This document shows, one piece after another, positions 33,541-42,196 of a stretch of 64,000 bases of DNA. Position numbers and translations under genes: made by a program. Within the stretch, counting starts at the first letter, position 1. Every line of letters starts with the position of its first letter. The notes beneath the pieces were generated by a model. It had not been told where the DNA came from. It saw only the letters and a program-made list of their open reading frames with translations, and ran no database searches. The stretch is from contig NZ_JAAVTK010000005.1 of the NCBI RefSeq assembly GCF_012275535.1, forward strand, positions 1 to 64,000, written 5' to 3'. This DNA is from Hymenobacter artigasi (GTDB lineage: Bacteria > Bacteroidota > Bacteroidia > Cytophagales > Hymenobacteraceae).

Positions 33541-33660
33541 TAAAAGAACGACATGCTGAGCCTGCCGAAGCATCTCGCGTGTAGCCACTAATCCTTTTCT
33601 CACGATTGGATTACTACCACACGCGAGATGCTTCGGCAGGCTCAGCATGACGTTCTTTTA
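33541..33660. repeat. REP-like palindrome, family P2
   Basis: Arms 33541-33582 and 33619-33660 (about 42 bases) are inverted copies with one or two mismatches, containing catgctgagcctgccgaagc. It lies just after the RhlE helicase stop codon. Confidence 0.92.
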
Positions 33661-33669
33661 ACGCCTTGC

Positions 33670-35157
33670 TTAGAACGAGCCGCGACGGGTGCCGCCGGCA
33701 TCGCCGCGACGACGGCCGCCCTGGTCACCGCCTTCGCGGCTACCGCCCACGTTTACGCGGGCCCCGCCGCTGCCGAAACGACGCGCGGTATCGGACTGGC
33801 CACCGCCGGCTGGCGCGGCTGGACGGCTACGCTCGCCGCTGGGCCGGCCACCGCCGCTGCGCTCGCCGCTGGGACGCCCGCCACCCTGGCCACCGCCCGA
33901 ACGACCGCCGCCACCCTGGCCACCCTCGCGGGGACCACGGGCCGGACGACCAGCCGGGCCCTTGGGCCGGATGATGCGCTCGTTGCCGTGCAGCATCACG
34001 GGCTTTATGCGGCCCGATATGAACGGATGCTCGGCCTCCACGTCAATCTGGCGGCTGATAAGCTTCTGAATGTCTTGCAGGTAAGCGCGCTCCTCTTCTT
34101 CAACGAACGAAAAAGCGGTGCCGAACGCCCCGGCCCGGCCGGTGCGGCCAATGCGGTGCACGTAGGTTTCGGGCTCGTTGGGGATTTCGTAGTTGATAAC
34201 GTGCGTCAGCTCGTCCACGTCGATGCCGCGGGCGGCGATGTCGGTAGCCACCAGCACGCGGGTGCTGCCGGCTTTGAAGTTCGACAGGGCGCGCTGGCGG
34301 TGGTTCTGGCTTTTGTTGCCGTGGATGGCTTCGGCCTGAATCTGGTTGGCAGCGAGGGCTTTCACGACCTTATCGGCGCCGTGCTTGGTGCGGGTGAATA
34401 CGAGCACGCGCTTGATGCCTTTGTCCTCCAGAATGTGGCGGAGCAGGGCGGGCTTGTCGTTGTTCTCTACCAGGTACACCGATTGGGTCACGGTGTCGGC
34501 GGTGCTGCTGACGGGCGTTACGGCTACACGCACCGGGTTGGGGCGCAGGATGGTGCTGGCCAGCTCCTGAATCTGACCGGGCATGGTGGCCGAGAAGAAC
34601 AGGGTCTGGCGCTTGGTGGGCAGCTTGGGCAGGATGCGCTTGATGTCGTTGATAAAGCCCATGTCGAGCATGCGGTCGGCTTCATCAAGCACAAACACCT
34701 CTACCTGGCGCAGGTCCACGAAGCCCTGGTTCATGAGGTCGAGCAGGCGGCCGGGGGTGGCGATGAGCACCTCCACGCCGCGCTTGAGCTGCGCAACCTG
34801 CGAGCCCTGGCTCACGCCACCGAAAATAACGGTGTGGCGAATCTGGCTCAGGTGGCGGCCGTAGGCGCCGAAGCTTTCGTTAATCTGGATGGCCAACTCG
34901 CGCGTCGGCGTGAGCACGAGGCAGCGGATGGCACCCCGCGCCTGGCTGGCCACCTGGGCCGTGCGGTGCAGCACCTGCAGGATGGGCACGGTGAAGGCCG
35001 CCGTTTTGCCGGTGCCGGTCTGGGCCACGCCGAGCAGGTCTTTGCCTTCGAGCACGTGGGGAATGGCCTGCTCCTGGATAGGAGTAGGGGTGGTGTAGCC
35101 TTCTTCTTTGAGGGCTTTGAGGATGGGGTCAATTAAATTTAACTCGTCAAACGTCAT
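33670..35157 (-). CDS. rhlE: DEAD-box RNA helicase, RhlE type
   Basis: A 495-residue RNA helicase of the RhlE group. Motifs: Q motif PTPIQEQAIP, AQTGTGKT (45-52), PTRELAIQ, TPGRLLD, DEADRMLD (175-182 region), FSATMP, and HRIGRTGRAG. The C-terminal 110 residues are Gly/Arg/Pro-rich (GGGQGGGRPSGERSGGG), a disordered RNA-binding tail. It differs from the helicase at 6187 by lacking a DbpA-type domain. The gene has a long leader from a promoter at 35512 and ends beside a P2 palindrome and a terminator. Confidence 0.94.
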   Translation of the reverse strand: MTFDELNLIDPILKALKEEGYTTPTPIQEQAIPHVLEGKDLLGVAQTGTGKTAAFTVPILQVLHRTAQVASQARGAIRCLVLTPTRELAIQINESFGAYGRHLSQIRHTVIFGGVSQGSQVAQLKRGVEVLIATPGRLLDLMNQGFVDLRQVEVFVLDEADRMLDMGFINDIKRILPKLPTKRQTLFFSATMPGQIQELASTILRPNPVRVAVTPVSSTADTVTQSVYLVENNDKPALLRHILEDKGIKRVLVFTRTKHGADKVVKALAANQIQAEAIHGNKSQNHRQRALSNFKAGSTRVLVATDIAARGIDVDELTHVINYEIPNEPETYVHRIGRTGRAGAFGTAFSFVEEEERAYLQDIQKLISRQIDVEAEHPFISGRIKPVMLHGNERIIRPKGPAGRPARGPREGGQGGGGRSGGGQGGGRPSGERSGGGRPSGERSRPAAPAGGGQSDTARRFGSGGARVNVGGSREGGDQGGRRRGDAGGTRRGSF

Positions 35158-35512
35158 GTTGAGGGGATATGTAAATTTCGGGACAAGGCAGCCGTTATTC
35201 AGGCCGTCATGCTGAGCTAGCGCCGCATGACGTTCTTACTAATTCGTCTTTGACCCTGAGAAGTTGTTGGTGGACAGCTGTCCACAAAATGAGTGGTTGA
35301 GCCTGCGCCGTAGCACAGGCGGGCATGGCCACGCCGGACGAGGCCAGGCGTGGGCGGGGTTGGCGGCTCGTCGGAGGCCGTCAGATTCCCTGTCTAGAAG
35401 AGAAGTTGGGGTGAGGTGCGCTTACTTGCGGAGGCAGCCGTGGCGCGGGGCTTTGCCCGACGCGGCCGGGCAGCGGGCTGCTCCGACGGCGGCCCTGATG
35501 GGCACAAAGGTA
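35158..35512 (-). promoter_or_regulatory. Promoter and long leader (about 340 bases) of the RhlE gene
   Basis: TACCTTTG on the minus strand (35512-35505) is a perfect -7 box and faces the helicase gene. Transcription from it would give a leader of about 340 bases with GC-rich segments able to fold. A partial P2 repeat lies inside at 35205-35235 (gtcatgctgagc ... gcatgacg). The divergent HAD gene begins at 35674. No protein gene is seen in 35158-35673. Confidence 0.5.
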
Positions 35513-35673
35513 CAACACAGATGCCCGAATGCCCGTCTGAGCCATTGTTGGCCCGGCGGCTGAGCCCAAGAAGTGCCTGCCGACTCCTCCGGGCAACGCG
35601 CCGGGCAGCCGATTTTCATCGCTCCACAGCCCGTCCCTTAACTTCTGGCCGGCCAATACCCATACCCGCATTC

Positions 35674-36417
35674 ATGTTTCTGCACTCCGAAAAACCCGCG
35701 CTACCTACCCACCTGACCACCGTTCTCTTCGATTTAGACGACACCTTATTCGACCATATTGCCACGGCGCGGGCGTCGCTGCGGGCCAGTGCCGGCCCCT
35801 TGGCCTTCTTTCAAGCCATTGATTTCGAAGAATTCTACCAGCTCTATAGTGAGCTGCTGGAAGAATACCACGCCCTGCTGATGGCCGGCCGCTACTCCTA
35901 CGAGGAAGCGCGGCGGCTGCGGTTTGAGCGGCTGCTGGCCCCGTATTGGCCCACCGCCACGGCCGCCGAAATCGACCATTTTGTGCAGGCCAACCAGCTG
36001 CATTATCCCCGGCTGCGTCAGCCCATTGCCGGCGCGCTGGCCCTGCTGCAGGCCCTGAAACCGCACTACCGCATTGGGATAATAACCAACAACCGCACGG
36101 TGGAACAGGAAGAAAAGCTCCATTTTCTGGGCATGACGGGCCTGGTGGATGCCCTCATCACCTCCGAAGACGTGGGCGTGCCCAAGCCCAACCCCCGCAT
36201 TTTTGAGGTGGCCTTGCAGCGTCTGAGCACCCGGCCCGCCGAAACCGTGCTGGTGGGCGACAACTGGCAGGCCGATGTGCTGGGTGCGCTGGCCGTGGGC
36301 ATCCGGCCGGTGTGGCTAAACCGGTTGGGAACTGGCCGGCCCCTGCCCCACGTAGCCGAAATCACCAGCTTCGAGCCCCTGGCCGATGCCCTGCGCATTA
36401 TTGTTGCCCCTAGTTAG
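35674..36417 (+). CDS. HAD-superfamily hydrolase (YjjG-type nucleotidase)
   Basis: A 247-residue HAD phosphatase of the YjjG group, which removes phosphate from pyrimidine nucleotides, including damaged ones. The motifs are VLFDLDDTLFDH (nucleophile Asp), ITNNRTVEQEE (motif II), PKPNPRIFEVAL (Lys of motif III) and LVGDNWQADVLGA (motif IV). A helical cap domain follows motif I. The start at 35674 is preferred; the frame runs on upstream without homology. A Nudix gene lies 77 bases downstream, so both may sanitise nucleotides. Confidence 0.9.
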   Translation: MFLHSEKPALPTHLTTVLFDLDDTLFDHIATARASLRASAGPLAFFQAIDFEEFYQLYSELLEEYHALLMAGRYSYEEARRLRFERLLAPYWPTATAAEIDHFVQANQLHYPRLRQPIAGALALLQALKPHYRIGIITNNRTVEQEEKLHFLGMTGLVDALITSEDVGVPKPNPRIFEVALQRLSTRPAETVLVGDNWQADVLGALAVGIRPVWLNRLGTGRPLPHVAEITSFEPLADALRIIVAPS

Positions 36418-36494
36418 GGAGTGCCAGGGCTGATTTCCTGTTCCGCTGCCCGTTCTTTGGGCGCACCAATATTCACCTTTCCCCTTCCGCCATC

Positions 36495-37007
36495 ATGCAG
36501 ATTATCGAGCGTACCCGCGTTTTCAACGGCCACTACAAAGTCAACCAGCTAATTGTGCAGGACGGCGACGCGCAGCTCAAGCGCGAGCAGTTTGCGCCCG
36601 GCAAGGCCGTGGCCGCGCTGGTCTACGACACGGCCCAGCAGGTGTACGTGCTCACCCGCCAGTTCCGCATCGGCCCGGAAGCCGAGATTCTGGAAATTGC
36701 GGCCGGCATGATTGACCAGGGAGAAGCCCCCGAAACGGCTGTGCGCCGCGAGATTCACGAGGAACTGGGCTACGAGGTGGACAAGCTGGAAGAGATAGTG
36801 TGCATCTGGCCCTCGCCGGGCACCAGTTCCGAAGAAATCACGGTGTACTATGCCGAGGTGAGCCGCAAAACCGGCGCGGGCGGCGGGCTGGCCGAGGAAA
36901 ACGAGCACATCGAAATGGTGGAGCTGCGCTGGGAGGTGCTGGTAGCGGAGCCGTTAAGGGATGCGAAGACAGTGATTGCCGTGCAGTGGGTGCAGGTGCG
37001 GCGGTAA
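36495..37007 (+). CDS. Nudix hydrolase (NudK/ADP-ribose pyrophosphatase type)
   Basis: A 170-residue Nudix enzyme. The Nudix box is exact: GMIDQGEAPETAVRREIHEE followed by LGY, with the metal-binding Glu residues in place. The N-terminal half (RTRVFNGHYKVNQ) and the late EENEHIEMVEL match the GDP-mannose or ADP-ribose pyrophosphatase (NudK/NudF) subgroup. It hydrolyses nucleotide-sugar or ADP-ribose diphosphates. It probably shares a transcript with the HAD gene. No signal peptide is present. Confidence 0.9.
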   Translation: MQIIERTRVFNGHYKVNQLIVQDGDAQLKREQFAPGKAVAALVYDTAQQVYVLTRQFRIGPEAEILEIAAGMIDQGEAPETAVRREIHEELGYEVDKLEEIVCIWPSPGTSSEEITVYYAEVSRKTGAGGGLAEENEHIEMVELRWEVLVAEPLRDAKTVIAVQWVQVRR

Positions 37008-37067
37008 ACTTCAATTGGATTTCTCTTTTGACTGGACTACTTTAACCGTTAGAGTAAAACTCATAAA

Positions 37068-37778
37068 TCAGTCAGCAAATGCCACGGAGCCGGTCTTAAG
37101 TGGAAAAACTGCATTTGTGAGGCCTGCTTCTTTTACCGCATTTTGCAGACGCTCTGACATAAAAATGGGACCAATACGGCACTTGAAATAATCTAGACTG
37201 CGGTCGAACTGCTCACTCATAACCAACGATTCGATATTGGGGATTTTATGCTTTGTATTACAAAAGGCTTCGAAGGTTTGCAAGCTGGGCAGCTTAATGT
37301 ACTCCCACCGCGGTGAAGCAGGTAAGGAAAGATTGAGCCGGAAGCGCGAACGGGCAAAGTCGATGGCCTCGTAGCCTAGGTAGGGGCAATAAAAGAGAGA
37401 ATAGTCGTTGCTGACCAGCAGGCCTGCCTTGTCGTAGATAATTACATCGAACCAGTAGCTGGGCCCAAGTTCATGGAGTTCGAATACCTCACGGGCTCGC
37501 CTGCTGAGCATAAATGGACACCCCATGTAGTACAAGTCAGATTCCAGGAAATCGGTGAGCTTTGCCCGGGAGCGGAGTTCGGCGTACTCGACGCGGAAAG
37601 GTCGGGGAGGAATGTGGTTGTCGTGCTGCCAGTAGGTGCGAAAGTCGAAAAAACGCTCCATTTCCGCTTGAGTTGTCTGGTCGGTGAAGCGGTCAAACTT
37701 GACGTTTACCTGCGCCATGCCATCACGCACACCAATAACTTTGGGCTCAGAATCTGTTGTAAAGCTGCAGTAGAGCAT
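37068..37778 (-). CDS. Hypothetical protein, possibly Imm11-like immunity protein
   Basis: A 236-residue protein without confident family. Its last 40 residues, with IFMSERLQNAVKEAGLTNAVF, resemble the C-terminal end of the Imm11/DUF1629 immunity family, where an SER-x-L helix and a G-T/N-turn recur. No export signal is present. It lies beside a fragmentary gene duplicate and the HigBA module, in an accessory stretch of lower GC. If it is an immunity protein, its toxin is not in the window, so it may be an orphan. The family call is a weak guess from one motif. Confidence 0.55.
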   Translation of the reverse strand: MLYCSFTTDSEPKVIGVRDGMAQVNVKFDRFTDQTTQAEMERFFDFRTYWQHDNHIPPRPFRVEYAELRSRAKLTDFLESDLYYMGCPFMLSRRAREVFELHELGPSYWFDVIIYDKAGLLVSNDYSLFYCPYLGYEAIDFARSRFRLNLSLPASPRWEYIKLPSLQTFEAFCNTKHKIPNIESLVMSEQFDRSLDYFKCRIGPIFMSERLQNAVKEAGLTNAVFPLKTGSVAFAD

Positions 37779-37863
37779 TTGCGTTTAAATTGGGTGCTTA
37801 GATTCAGACTTACATGCATCCCTTGAAAGTAGGCCAGTCGAAAGCAACGGCCTTACGGCAGCG

Positions 37864-38006
37864 CTACTGCGCCGCCGGCAGCTCCAGCGTGTAGTCAAAC
37901 GTTTGGTACAACTCTTGGCATCTCGGATGCTCACGTTGAGCTCCTGCGGGTCCATTTTGGGAAAGGGGATGACGGCTTTGCCCTGGTAGAGGTCGCGGCC
38001 GAAGAA
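37864..38006 (-). pseudogene. Diverged fragment of the 3' end of the gene at 39018
   Basis: These 143 bases match 39018-39160 (the last 47 codons plus stop of the secreted hypothetical gene) at about 93 percent identity, with a one-base indel that breaks the frame. No other part of that gene is present here. The HigBA genes lie between fragment and intact gene, in the same orientation. Confidence 0.9.
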
Positions 38007-38068
38007 TCTGTAAGTGCCGAGGTTTGAGGTAGTTTATTGATAATTAATCTATTGCCGGAGTAGCGCTC

Positions 38069-38425
38069 TCAAGCGAATTCCAAAATCAGCTCCGCCGAAA
38101 TGCCCAGCTTCTGATATAGCCGCTTGGCTAGGTCCAGATTGATGGCGCGTTTGCCGTTCAGCACTTCGCTTAGGCGGCTATTGGCAATGCCAAGCAGGGC
38201 AGCCAGGTCTTGTTTTTTTAGACGGCGGGCTACCATTTCACGTTCCAGAATGCCGATGAGGGAGGTGGGCGCGACGGGGCGATGGCCGTGACTGTTCTCG
38301 TATTCGTTGGCGGCGTGACCGAGGGCTTTAATTTCATCCAGGTTGCTGGGTTCGTGGTCGATGAGGTGCTCAAGCCGCTTCATAGTGGCCTGGTATTCCT
38401 TTTCCGTATGCAGGACGTGGGTCAT
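38069..38425 (-). CDS. higA: HigA-type antitoxin with XRE helix-turn-helix
   Basis: A 118-residue antitoxin of a type II toxin-antitoxin module. The C-terminal helix-turn-helix (MVARRLKKQDLAALLGIANSRLSEVLNGKRAIN) is of the HigA type, and the N-terminal half (HTEKEYQATMKRLEHLI) is the conserved toxin-interacting region. It is the second gene of the pair, 30 bases after the toxin gene, the order typical of higBA. It should repress its own promoter together with HigB. The promoter upstream of the pair was not located. Confidence 0.92.
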   Translation of the reverse strand: MTHVLHTEKEYQATMKRLEHLIDHEPSNLDEIKALGHAANEYENSHGHRPVAPTSLIGILEREMVARRLKKQDLAALLGIANSRLSEVLNGKRAINLDLAKRLYQKLGISAELILEFA

Positions 38426-38455
38426 GGTGCGAATGGGTGAGGGGGCGGGATGAGG

Positions 38456-38740
38456 CTAAACGGTGGTGATGTCGGGTATGCGGTCGTACTCGGCGTGGGT
38501 GCCCAGAAAACGGACGTACACTTGGTAAGCCGGAAAGAAAATGCGAACGATGAGGCGAAAGCGGTTGCCCATGATGTTGAAAACGTAGCGGTTATTGCCC
38601 ACGTAGCGGGCCGGTACGTCGGCAGCAGTTTGCCATTCAGCCGCTTCAGCCATTTCAAACCATTCCAGTAATGCTTCGGCCACATCGGGATGCTGGTTGT
38701 TGCCGTAATCCCGAATGACCTTCTTCGTGAGAATCTGCAT
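38456..38740 (-). CDS. higB: HigB-type mRNA interferase toxin
   Basis: A 94-residue toxin of the HigB_toxin family (PF09907), expected to cut mRNA on the ribosome. It begins MQILTKKVIRDYGNNQHPD and ends VRFLGTHAEYDRIPD; the conserved RFRLIVRIFFPAYQVYVRF strands are intact, so it is probably active and held in check by the antitoxin encoded downstream. It lies in the cassette between the duplicate fragment (37864) and the secreted hypothetical gene (39018). Confidence 0.92.
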   Translation of the reverse strand: MQILTKKVIRDYGNNQHPDVAEALLEWFEMAEAAEWQTAADVPARYVGNNRYVFNIMGNRFRLIVRIFFPAYQVYVRFLGTHAEYDRIPDITTV

Positions 38741-38953
38741 GAATAGCGCCTAAGGTGCCGGCAACATTACGGTGGGTAACAGATGCATAAGCTTCGGAGT
38801 GAAGATATGTATTATTTCTGAATTTGGTAAATTTATTTACACAATTCAGTCAAATAAAGTTCATCACGGCATCACCTTCACGAATGAAGCTGTTGCGAAG
38901 GTCTTGGTGAAGGCGTTGGGTGCTGCACTTGTTGCGCCAGTCACTAATTTCAA

Positions 38954-38991
38954 TAAAAAGGGGCGACACCCGCCGCCGCGAATGTCGCCCC
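38954..38991 (-). terminator. Terminator after the secreted hypothetical gene
   Basis: On the minus strand ggggcgacattcgcggcggc ... tgtcgcccc (9-base stem) is followed by tttttatt. It begins 27 bases after the stop at 39018, and separates that gene from the HigBA module. Confidence 0.8.
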
Positions 38992-39017
38992 ATTGAAGCG
39001 AAAAGAAACTATTGCGG

Positions 39018-39608
39018 CTACTGCGCCGCCGGCAGTTCCAGCGTGTAGTCAAACGTTTGGTACAGTTTGGCGTCGCGGATGCTCACGTTGAGTTCCTGCG
39101 GGTCCATTTTGGGGAAGGGGATGACGGCTTTGCCCTGGTAAAGGTCGCGGCCGAAGAAGCGGCCGGTGGCGGGGGCCAGGGTTTGGGCGAAAACTTCCTT
39201 GCCGGCTTTGTCGGTGGCGGTGAGGGTGAGGTTGGCCATTTCCACACCTTTGGGGCCCTGGCGGTGCACGATGACCACCAGCGTGCCGCCGGCCGGAATG
39301 GCAGCCACGCGGCGCTGGTAGGTGGTATCGGCCCAGTCGTGCAGCTTTTTGAGGTGGGTGATTTCCGTGAGGATGTCGGTGTAGGAGCGGTAGCCGAGGC
39401 GGGTGAAGGAGCCGTCGATGTCCTGCTCGTCGTCGGTGTTTTTGGTCAGGTTTTTCACGTAAGGCGACTCCGTATCTCGCTGGGAGAAGGTGTAGCGGCT
39501 GCGGCCTTTGGCGGCCTTGCCGGTGGGCTGGGCCAGGGCGGCCCCGGCGCACAGGCACAGCAGGGCAACGGTAAGAAAATGGCGGCGCAAATGGGGTAAA
39601 AACTGCAT
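39018..39608 (-). CDS. Secreted hypothetical protein
   Basis: A 196-residue protein with a signal peptide (HFLTVALLCLCAGAALAQP, cleavage after ALA) and a mature part without recognised motif. The mature half begins with a basic, polar stretch (GKAAKGRSRYTFSQRDTE) and ends in beta-rich strands (TLVVIVHRQG, NVSIRDAKLYQTFDYTLEL). It is predicted to be periplasmic or surface-located. Its last 47 codons are duplicated at 37864-38006. The function is unknown. Confidence 0.75.
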   Translation of the reverse strand: MQFLPHLRRHFLTVALLCLCAGAALAQPTGKAAKGRSRYTFSQRDTESPYVKNLTKNTDDEQDIDGSFTRLGYRSYTDILTEITHLKKLHDWADTTYQRRVAAIPAGGTLVVIVHRQGPKGVEMANLTLTATDKAGKEVFAQTLAPATGRFFGRDLYQGKAVIPFPKMDPQELNVSIRDAKLYQTFDYTLELPAAQ

Positions 39609-39834
39609 CGGGGCGATTAAAATAAGGAGTTTAAGAAGACGGATTCGGACGATGGATAACTGGGGCTACAAAGAAACGAAGGCCCCGCCGGAATCCCCCG
39701 CATCACCCCCTGGAAAATTGGACTGGCCCCGCCGGGCACTTGTTGATTTAAGCGTAATCCGGTCGTAATGCAGGCTTCACAGGTACGGGCGAACTTTGAA
39801 AGCAGGATTTTCACCGGTTATAAACCTTCCTGCT

Positions 39835-40062
39835 ATGTACTTTCCGGCTTTGATTTCGGGGCTGCGCCGCCTGGGGCGCTGGCTCGTGTACGAGTTGTTT
39901 CGGCTGGCCCTGTGGTGTGCGTATGCGCTGCACACGCTGGGTAGCCTGCGCTCGGCCCTGGGGGGCGAGTTTGGCCGCCGGCCGATGGGCCCGGCCATCC
40001 GGCCGCGTCGGCAGGCGGGGCCGGCGCGGGGTGGGCGGTTCATTCAACCGGCGGCCGCATGA
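39835..40062 (+). CDS. Small possible membrane-linked protein overlapping the phosphatase start
   Basis: A 75-residue ORF starting MYFPALISGLRRLGRWLVYE, with a hydrophobic stretch (ELFRLALWCAYALHTLG) that might sit in the membrane and a basic Gly/Arg/Pro-rich tail. It ends in ATGA at 40059-40062, overlapping the start of the metallophosphoesterase, the arrangement seen in translationally coupled genes. No family is recognised and high GC makes chance ORFs common here, so this is uncertain. Confidence 0.4.
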   Translation: MYFPALISGLRRLGRWLVYELFRLALWCAYALHTLGSLRSALGGEFGRRPMGPAIRPRRQAGPARGGRFIQPAAA

Positions 40063-40991
40063 GGATGGCCCCCGCGCCTTCGTCCGGAATCGGGGAAATG
40101 CCCCCGGTGATTGTGCCCAGGCCCAAAGCCCGCCGCAAGCGCCGCGTGCAGGTGGCCGTCATCAGCGACGTGCACCTGGGTACGTATGGCTGCCACGCCA
40201 CCGAGCTGCTGCGCTATCTCAAGAGCATCCGGCCGCAGGTGCTGGTGCTCAACGGCGACATCGTGGACATCTGGCAGTTCAGCAAAAACTACTGGCCGCC
40301 GGCCCACATGCGGGTGGTGCGCTACCTGGCCGGCCTGGCCGCCAAGGGCGTCAAAATCCATTACCTGACCGGCAACCACGACGAGCTGCTGCGCAAATTC
40401 GCCGGCCTGAAGCTGGGCAATTTCCGCCTCGATAATAAGCTGGTGCTCGACCTGCCCCACGGCCGCACCTGGCTGTTTCACGGCGACGTGTTTGACGTGA
40501 CCATGCGGCACTCGCGCTGGCTGGCCAAGCTCGGCGGCCACGGCTACGACCTGCTGATTCTGATAAACCGCTTCGTGAATTACCTGCTGGCGAAGCTCGG
40601 CCGGCCCCGGGTGGCGCTGAGCAAGCTGGTGAAGGAACGGGTGAAATCGGCGATTTCGGCCGTGAGCAACTTCGAGGAAACGGCCGCCGCCATTGCCGCC
40701 GATGAAGGCTACCGCTACGTGGCCTGCGGGCACATCCACCAGCCCGAAATCAAGCCCCTGCCCACCGAAAAAGGGGAGGTGATTTACCTGAATTCCGGCG
40801 ATTGGGTAGAAAACCTGACCGCCCTGGAATACACCGCCGAAGCCGGCTGGCAGCTCTATTATTACAACGACGACCCCCGCATGCAGCAGGCCGCCGAAGC
40901 CGAAGCGGCCGACGCCGCCGAGGAGCTCGCCGATGCCAACCCGGCGCAGCTGCTGGAAGTGTTGTTGGCCGAGTTTAAGATTAAGGCGTAA
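40059..40991 (+). CDS. LpxH-like metallophosphoesterase
   Basis: A 310-residue calcineurin-like phosphoesterase related to UDP-2,3-diacylglucosamine hydrolase. Metal-binding motifs are complete: VISDVHLG (35-42), LNGDIVDIWQ, LTGNHDELL and CGHIHQPE. It probably removes UMP or a similar group from a lipid A precursor or other substrate at the inner membrane. The 30-residue N-terminal extension is basic; a later Met at 40098 is an alternative start. The next plus-strand gene encodes a glycosyltransferase, often paired with this enzyme in Bacteroidota. Confidence 0.88.
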   Translation: MRMAPAPSSGIGEMPPVIVPRPKARRKRRVQVAVISDVHLGTYGCHATELLRYLKSIRPQVLVLNGDIVDIWQFSKNYWPPAHMRVVRYLAGLAAKGVKIHYLTGNHDELLRKFAGLKLGNFRLDNKLVLDLPHGRTWLFHGDVFDVTMRHSRWLAKLGGHGYDLLILINRFVNYLLAKLGRPRVALSKLVKERVKSAISAVSNFEETAAAIAADEGYRYVACGHIHQPEIKPLPTEKGEVIYLNSGDWVENLTALEYTAEAGWQLYYYNDDPRMQQAAEAEAADAAEELADANPAQLLEVLLAEFKIKA

Positions 40992-41017
40992 AAGATGGTG
41001 TTAAACAGCAATAAGAC

Positions 41018-41117
41018 ACGTCATGCTGAGCGCAGCCGAAGCATCTCGACTGCAAGAGTAATTAATTGCTCCCACAACGAAGCGGTAGAGATGCTTCGAC
41101 TACGCTCAGCATGACGT
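41018..41117. repeat. REP-like palindrome, family P2
   Basis: Inverted arms with acgtcatgctgagcgcagcc at the left and the matching agcatgacgt at the right, about 33 bases each. It lies between the metallophosphoesterase and glycosyltransferase genes. Confidence 0.88.
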
Positions 41118-41155
41118 TCAGTTTATTGCGCTACTATTCAGTCTGAAACAATTAA

Positions 41156-42184
41156 ATGTCCCGAATCCTCTACGCCATCCAGGGCACCGGCAACGGCCAC
41201 CTCAGCCGCGCCCTCGACGTGGTGCCGCTGCTGCAAAGCCGCTGCCAGCAGCTCGACCTGCTGGTGAGCGGCCCGCCCGCCGATTTGCCCCTGCCCTTTG
41301 AGGTGAAGTACAAGGCGCAGGGCATGGGGTTTGTGTTTGGCAAAAAGGGCGGCATCAATTTCGTGAAGACGTTTTTGCAGTTCAACTCGGCGAAATTTCT
41401 GCACGAAGTCCGGCACCTGCCGGTGGAGGCGTATGATTTGGTTATCAGTGATTTTGAGCCGGTGAGCAGCTGGGCCTGCAAGCTGCGGCAAGTGCCCTGC
41501 GTGGCCCTCAGCCACCAGAGCGCCGTGCTCCATCCGGCCGCGCCGCGCCCCGATGCCGAAGACCCCGCCGGCCGCGCCGTGCTGAAGCACTACGCCCCGA
41601 GTACGGCGCAGTACGGCTTTCATTTTCAGTCGTATGCGCCGGAAATTTCCACGCCGGTCATCCGCCAGCAGGTGCGCGAGCTGAGCCCCGCCAACGAAGG
41701 CCACTACACCGTGTACCTGCCGGCCTACGAGGAGGAAATACTGGTGGAGCGCCTGCAGCACCTGAGCCGCCGCGTGCGCTGGGAGGTGTTCAGCAAGCAC
41801 AGCCAGACGCCCGCCACCTACGGCAACGTGCAGGTGTGGCCCGTGAGCGGCCCGGCCTTTCTCGACAGCCTGGCCCGCTCGGCCGGCGTGCTCTGCGGGG
41901 CCGGTTTCGAAACCCCCGCCGAGGCGCTGTACCTGGGCAAAAAGCTGTTGGTGATGCCCATGAAGCAGCAGTACGAGCAGCAGTGCAACGCTGCCGCGCT
42001 GGCCCAGATGGGCGTGCCCGTCATCAAAAACTTCAAAGACAAGAACCTGGACAAGGTGGACCAGTGGCTGAACCGCGACGAAACCATCCCCGTGGATTAC
42101 CCCGACCAAACGGCCGCCGTGATTGATAAGCTGCTGCGGGAGCAATTGTATGGAAATGGTGTTGGGGCGGTTGCAGGCCAGTAA
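41156..42184 (+). CDS. UDP-glycosyltransferase-like protein (MurG/GT28 fold)
   Basis: A 342-residue glycosyltransferase with the two-domain GT-B fold. The N-terminus MSRILYAIQGTGNGHLSRAL is the family start and the C-terminal donor site GAGFETPAEALYLGKKLLVMP is complete. It belongs with small bacterial glycosyltransferases often placed beside LpxH-like phosphatases, so it may modify a lipid or envelope sugar. No membrane segment is visible. The end of the gene lies beside a P2 palindrome. Confidence 0.82.
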   Translation: MSRILYAIQGTGNGHLSRALDVVPLLQSRCQQLDLLVSGPPADLPLPFEVKYKAQGMGFVFGKKGGINFVKTFLQFNSAKFLHEVRHLPVEAYDLVISDFEPVSSWACKLRQVPCVALSHQSAVLHPAAPRPDAEDPAGRAVLKHYAPSTAQYGFHFQSYAPEISTPVIRQQVRELSPANEGHYTVYLPAYEEEILVERLQHLSRRVRWEVFSKHSQTPATYGNVQVWPVSGPAFLDSLARSAGVLCGAGFETPAEALYLGKKLLVMPMKQQYEQQCNAAALAQMGVPVIKNFKDKNLDKVDQWLNRDETIPVDYPDQTAAVIDKLLREQLYGNGVGAVAGQ

Positions 42185-42196
42185 AAAGTGTAAAAG

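Noticed and set aside
35158..35504. A structured non-coding RNA such as RNase P or 6S RNA between the RhlE and HAD genes
   Set aside because: No conserved RNase P core words or other RNA signatures were found, and the -7 box orientation fits a helicase leader.
38772..38996. A 74-codon frame between HigB and the secreted hypothetical gene
   Set aside because: It runs through the terminator hairpin of the gene at 39018 and has no recognisable features.
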